A stretch of DNA of 64,000 nucleotides from contig OY282605.1 of NCBI GenBank assembly GCA_958298945.1, positions 8,889,811 to 8,953,810 of the forward strand. Direction: 5' to 3'. The notes beneath the pieces are model-generated. The model saw nothing but the letters and a program-made list of their open reading frames with translations, did no database searches and was not told the origin of the DNA. Shown piece by piece: positions 58,673 through 64,000 of the stretch (position 1 is its first letter; the number at the start of each line of letters is the position of its first letter). The translations under genes and the position numbers were made by a program. The DNA is from Atherix ibis (Eukaryota; Arthropoda; Insecta; Diptera; Athericidae).

Positions 58673-60780
58673 GTAAGAATTTTTGGTCCCGAATTTTTTT
58701 ATAATCTTTAATCACAACCTAGTAAATCGTTATTTTTGTTATAAAAATTAGTTTTAGTTTAAATATCATTAATCTTGTTGTATTCGTTGTTTACCTTAAA
58801 GAAAACATTACCCCTAACAACAGTACAAAAAATTTGAATTTCCAATAGTAATAATATTTTTAATTATTGAAGTTTTTTCTGTTTGTTTATCTTAAAATTC
58901 AGTTAATACACACTTTTAATATTTCAAATATAATTTTTACATTTCATCCCTTGTCCACCCAATAATATTTTGCCAATCAACGACTATACACTCGTCCAAA
59001 ATTAATACCACGAAGGAAGATGTCATTTGTTATTTTTGTGCTTGAATTTTTTAATAGCAGTTATCATAGTTTTGAATTAAAAGTTTTCATTTATTATACT
59101 TTTTATAGACAAATATTTATTCAATTTTTCCTTTAGTAATAATTCAATAGTTCTTCACTAATTTACATCAGAAATTACACAAAATCCATCCCCATTAGCT
59201 AATAAATTGTAGAAAAAAACGGATATTCTAAAATGTTTATAGTAATCCCTACCCTATATCCTTAATCCTTAATCCAAGTTTTTCCAACCTATTAAAAAAA
59301 TAAAACATCTAAAAATGAAAAATAAAAATTTCTATTGTTAATTGTCATATTAAATAAAATTAATTTTTTGTTATGTTTTTCCAAATCCTAAACTGACAAA
59401 AACAAAAAAACGAAATGTTTGCCATTAGGTCTCGCAATTTAGTTGATGGACAATATAGGTAATTGGATATTTTATAAATTTTCTGCTTGTCAATCGACTG
59501 AAAATGTTCGCATCCCCTTTTAATCTAAACTAACCGCTTGCTAATTAATTTATTCCTATCACCCGCTTATTGCTTTCCTAACTCCCACTCCTAACTTTTT
59601 GAAAGTTATCATATCCTCTTGCACGTCATATTTCCACATATTTTACTATTTAGAATCAATGTTATAAATGTTAATGTGTGTCCGTTATTGTAATGTCTAA
59701 AATATTGTGAATATTTTCTAAAAGGACATTCACCTTTCTCATTTTTAGTGTTTCATTTAAAGTGCTATTCTTGCTTTGTTTCCTTCTATTGTATCAATTA
59801 AATCACGGCTACCTTAATTAAAGTCCTTTTCTTTTTTGTTTTTTTTCTATCCTTCTGAATCCTTTCAGCTAACATATATTTTTTTCAACCACCAGTCTTT
59901 TGTCTGTCACTTCAGCATGAACTCATTAAAATTCATAAATTTTCCACAAAAATTATAATATATTTTGTCCTTTATTTGTTTTTCTATATTCTGTATTGTA
60001 TTATTAGATCCAAAAAGGATTTATGCACATTTGAATGTTCATTCCTCCCTCTTTTATTCAATTAGATCCTCGAGTAGTTAAATTAATTTTAATGTAATAT
60101 TTTTTTCTCGTATTAATGTACAGGAAAAGGATGTATGTCATTTGTTTTTGTTTTTTATGTGTCTTTTATACTCCAATCAGTATAATTCAACAATAATGTT
60201 TAATTTTAAATGGAAATTAATGTTGTTTGGTTTTTTATTTTGGAATTTGTATAAATACTTTTTAAATGGACTTAAAACAAAATTAGCTATAAGTGAATAT
60301 TTTTGTTTACTTATATTATTTGTAAAAATTGACAGTTGTTTTTTTTGTGAAATTTTTATAATTTTACAATTTATTATAAAGATACCAGAGACTTTTGCGT
60401 TTTAGAAACATTTCCTCTTTCAATAAATAAATATTTTTCATCTTAAAAGTATTCCGCACACTATTTTCGCCACGTATCACATTGTCATCTATTGGGAATT
60501 TCTATCAATACACAAGAAAGATAGTCAAGTTTTGGTAGTATCGCATAAAAATATTATTAAATAATAATAAAAATATGCCTTTGACAGCTGTAAAAATAAA
60601 AATTCCATCGCACATGGCACTTCGATCGGAAAGTGTGCGAAAATGAGTTGTAACGTAAAAATCCACCCCGGCGAGGTACCAAATCGTTAAAAGCGTCTTC
60701 GATCTGTCAAAAAATTATATACTGACAAAAAATCCGCTGAAACGAATCAGATTAAAAAAACTATTAGTTGATTTTAATGT
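58673..60780. other. Intron sequence, no exon accepted
   Basis: I searched here for the next arrestin exon (expected to resemble a KVKVKL strand and an ELPFTLMHPKP block) and found none. A possible 30-nt microexon is discussed under findings. The frame 60142-60405 is low complexity. Confidence 0.4.
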
Positions 60781-61610
60781 ATAGGAATGAAACGCGGCAT
60801 AATGCGGACTAGCCTTAAAGCTTAGTCTTCACCGCGCGTATAATAGACTATCTAAACGTCAAATTTCCCCTTAGATTGCGCGTCCGACAGTGTAATATAT
60901 GCTTTTTGCGCGTGCATGGGATTGTGCATCACGATCATTCTAATCAAGGAGTAATCGCTCGGATGAACATCAGCAAGAATAATTAATTGCGATGCACGTG
61001 CGATTTAGGCGAGAAATTTCAACATTTTTATTTTATTTACTTTGTATTATAAATAACGTTTTCACTCGTATTTATTTATTTTGATTATTTGAATTCATTT
61101 ATATATTTGAGTAAACATTTTATAATTTATTTTACCATTTCAATATTAATATTTCATGTTCAACTGGCACTGTTATTTTATTAAACATATTTATATGCTT
61201 ACAATTTTTGCTACTTTCGTAAATTTTCATCAAGTAGCCTTTATTTTGCATATATCAAAATAGCTTTATATTTTAAACAATAAATATTAATGTAATAAAT
61301 TAAAGAGAATTTATCACAAATAAAATAAATACGAATGAATAAACATGCAGTCGCACATTAAATATGACAAGTGTTAAATGTCAAAATAAATGACGCGCAA
61401 GTGATCAGTTCGCAACGAGCACCATGAATGCGTAGGTTCGCCGAATTTTCCCTTCTACATTCTTTGCCTACGTGTAAAAATCGTACACCCACACGATTAT
61501 TGTAATATACCGCCGATTTTTTGTTAGAGTTAAACGAATTGACAGCGAATTATTGGCCAAGAGAAAATCGTCTATTAGACACACGGTTTAATCTAACCTT
61601 AATAATACTT
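60780..61610. repeat. Possible dispersed repeat related to 1-330
   Basis: It shares scattered blocks with the left edge of the window: CACGATCATT, AAGAATAATTAATT followed by GATGnACG, AAATTTCAAC and GATTATTGTAATATA. It is slightly GC-richer at both ends (GCGCGTATAATAGAC; TTGGCCAAGAGAAAATCG). Ends and class are unresolved. Confidence 0.4.
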
Positions 61611-61899
61611 TTTTAACACATGGTCCAACAATAAACCTCAAAGTTGGGGTCAAGCACATTTTCCATCGTTCCTCATCTTATGAATATTTTAATTCCATAT
61701 AAAAGTAATATTTTTACGAACAAGAGAATTTTTGATCAATTTTTTTAAAAAAAAGCATCCCATATTATTCGCCCTCAAGACAGTCCAATAACAATTGTGG
61801 TGAGATTAAACACCGATTCTGGCTATCTTGTCATCGAAATCGGTTTTGGTCGTGGATAAACTGGCAGACAAATTGGAAATTTTGAATTTTTACCGCTGT

Positions 61900-63960
61900 T
61901 TTGGTGTTGTTCTTCGATTGTGGGTTCGAGGTTATAATAAAAAAATCTACCAGCTGACAATCATAACCTTAGATTATAGCAGAACTGGATAGACCTCTAC
62001 ACAAAAATTGTGGCCGAATTTTGTTAGCAATACATTTGTTAGAACGCACGCACATGCAAAATAACATATACGGCGTAAATCAGTGGGGGCCAATTTTAAA
62101 CTTCAGTACGTGATTGAAGCGGTTTGTTTAAAACCACAACTATTTCCGGCACAACTATTTTCTGCTAAACATTGAACTGTTAACATCACATTTGTTTACA
62201 TTTCTTGAATGCCGAACTTTTCATTTTTAAACCACTTTTTCGACAAAATAAATCATTAAAAGCCATTTAGGCACATCACAAACTAAATATTTGTTGTTTT
62301 GGTTAGTAAAAATGAAGATGTCAACTTAACGAAAGAAAGAAATTCCTGGTTTCCTCATTCCGTTGAATTACTAGCAAACTTTTATAAAACACTTCATTTT
62401 CTGAAACAAAAACTTCCTATTAAATGTTATCAACAATATAACTATTTATATAACTACTTACTTTTTCGTAAAAAATTCAAAAATGATAAAAACCACACTT
62501 TCACTTGCACTTTCCAATAAGTGCCAAAATAAAACAACAAAAGTATGCAACTATTTCAGTATCCTACCACTTTCATGGAGAATGGCGTGTTTTAAAACTC
62601 TCCGAAAGTTGACAAAATAAATAATAAACCTAAAAGAACAATTTCTTTGCATATGAAAAGATTGTACAAAAAATAAAAATTCCCTGTCGTTATATTAAAT
62701 TATATTTCCATTTGGAACAAGTGACTTAAAATGGATATAAATTATGCATTTGGAATTCAATAAATTTCTATTACAAAAACAAAATGTCAGTGGAGGTCAT
62801 ATCTACACCAAAAATTCCAAATATAATTATACACGTTGTTCGAATTTTCGCCGCCAGTTGTAAATTTGGTGATATAAAACTACGTGTACATATGGAAAAA
62901 TATATGAAATTTGTAGTCAGGGACAGGGACGTTAATTAGTTATTAACGATAGCTACACGAAAATTCTACACAAATGTATGCAAGATAATTGCAAGAATAT
63001 TTTATATCTCCATAATTACTATGCGGCAATAAGTACGCTTTATTGCCGCTTGGCAATTATGCAGACATAAAATTGAGTGGTACCTTGAATTATAGAAGAG
63101 CAGGATAGGCCACTGCACAAAAATTCTACTCAACTTTTTTCGAGAATATATTCGTAAGAATGCACACACTTGCAAAATAACCTTTCACGAAACACTTCGT
63201 ATTCTGTATTAATTTATACATACTTGTTCGGAAACCATTTAAAATTTAATAAGATCGTATTCCACGATGAATATCTAAATGTAAACAAAAATATGCAAAA
63301 AATTCGGTTTACTACCACTTTCATGGAGAATGGCGTTTTTTAAAACTCTCCGAAAGTCTACAAAATTGATAATTAAATATTAAACCTAAAATATAATTGC
63401 ATTTAATACCAAAAGATTGGAAAAAATGTTGTCTTCTGTCGTGTTTAAATTATATTTTTGAATAGTTAAAATGAATATTAATTATGCTTTTTAGAATTCA
63501 ATAAATTCCTATTACGAAAACTAGATGTCAGTGGGTGTCATGTCTACATAAAAAAATCTACACAAAAGTATGCAAGCGTTATGATTTCTTGTCGGTTTTG
63601 CAATAATTAAGACAGAAAATTGCGCGTGCATATACGAAAATCTGACGTACGGTTCTATGCAGGTATTATTTAATCTAACTTTCTGCCATAACAAAACTGA
63701 ATTCACCACATTCATCTAGTCGCCGCTGTCAAAATTAACGAATTCCGTCCGAATCAACCAACCAAATGCAATTGCAATAAAATTATTATTATTATTATTT
63801 ATAAATAATATTTGCTTTAATCTTTTAAGAAAATTTCACTTACATTATTCCTGTTTCAATTTCAACTATCACACAACAATACTGCTATATAAAAAAATAC
63901 TGAAATGAGTGGCAGTACTGCAACTATTGTTGCAGTACTTTCGGTTGTTCCGAAAGTAAT
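61900..63960. repeat. Long dispersed repeat family, copy B
   Basis: Collinear with 37170-40400 as listed for copy A, in the same orientation. It lacks a ~575-bp block present in A at 37361-37935 and lacks the mariner of A. Near the right edge, CAACAATACTGCTATATAAA and a GCAGTACTGCAACTATTG inverted motif resemble 36885-36935 (and 7722-7745), which in A lie at the left side, so the family may be tandem or have direct terminal repeats. It continues toward the window end. Confidence 0.75.
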
Positions 63961-64000
63961 TTCGTTATCTTTTAAAATAAAAATGAAAGGCGATTTTCTT

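Larger units (their letters stand above)
3133..64000 (+). other. krz: Beta-arrestin (kurtz-type) gene locus, 3' end outside the window
   Basis: Seven coding exons read as one arrestin: 89, 92, 326, 177 and 158 nt, then either 141 or 144 nt. Phases chain without a break: the first two exons sum to 60 codons plus 1 nt, and the third brings the total to exactly 169 codons. Introns are about 20.9 kb, 18.9 kb, 140 bp and 7.7 kb, then 435 bp (to 6A) or 4.5 kb (to 6B). Non-visual arrestins bind phosphorylated, active GPCRs, block G-protein coupling and direct endocytosis; Drosophila Kurtz also dampens Hedgehog, Toll and MAPK signalling (known for the family). The product is cytosolic and no signal peptide is seen. 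Because the two polar-core aspartates near the end are present, the missing part should be the last C-domain strands plus the C-tail. No 3' coding exon was convincing between 56305 and 64000. Confidence 0.93.

Noticed and set aside
60124..60132. 9-nt in-frame microexon (GAAAAGGAT between AG and GT)
   Set aside because: Too short to distinguish from chance; no independent support.

Overview
This is eukaryotic, AT-rich DNA from an insect, probably a fly. I infer that from the single cellular gene (an arrestin of the Drosophila kurtz type), from its huge transposon-filled introns, and from the mix of mariner, DD41D 'rosa-like', PIF/Harbinger and R1-type elements. The species cannot be read from the sequence.

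The window is occupied by one plus-strand gene, a non-visual beta-arrestin (krz/kurtz orthologue). Its start codon is at 3133 and it runs past the right edge. I could place coding exons at 3133-3221, 24144-24235, 43175-43500, 43641-43817 and 51510-51667, all with GT/AG boundaries and matching phases. They are followed by two alternative versions of the next exon, 6A (52103-52243) and 6B (56161-56304). The visible product is about 328 residues and stops just after the gate loop ([10 protein letters not shown]). The last C-domain strands, the clathrin/AP2-binding tail and the 3' UTR must lie beyond 64000.

The most interesting observation is the 6A/6B pair. Both exons have the same phase and the same flanking junctions, and both encode the lariat/gate-loop segment of the arrestin C-domain. 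A 19-residue core is identical in protein but differs at 10 of 19 codons, so both copies have been kept under protein-level selection. The upstream half diverges, making 6A about five charges more basic. The 3.9-kb intron between them holds some 20 degenerate copies of a small stem-loop (TTGCTCA-N4-TGAGCAA).

The rest is intron. Intron 1 (20.9 kb) holds a ~600-bp higher-order repeat with GAGCA motifs (3.3-6.3 kb), a TIR element (7490-8137), a ~115-bp array (8.8-10.3 kb), a 14-bp GAGCTCAACTCACT satellite (12.66-13.88 kb) with an R1-type fragment in it, a 474-bp tandem array (17-18.6 kb), an RT fragment, and a Harbinger relic carrying a nested mariner, followed by a DD41D element. Intron 2 (18.9 kb) holds an R1-clade retrotransposon (minus), pieces of an RNase H-bearing non-LTR element split by a dispersed repeat, an array with a TGTCCCAAATTTTGGGACA palindrome (31.2-33.5 kb), and a long dispersed repeat with a SETMAR-type mariner inside. 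It also holds a DD41D element whose unoccupied insertion site survives 5 kb away. Intron 4 (7.7 kb) holds a near full-length mariner, a 421-bp tandem duplication, DD41D fragments, and a recent R1-clade insertion with a 14-bp target duplication. The last intron has a ~455-bp triplication and a second copy of the long dispersed repeat. I found no tRNA, rRNA or CRISPR array and no second host gene. All exon calls come from reading the sequence and from remembered family features; no alignment or transcript data were available.
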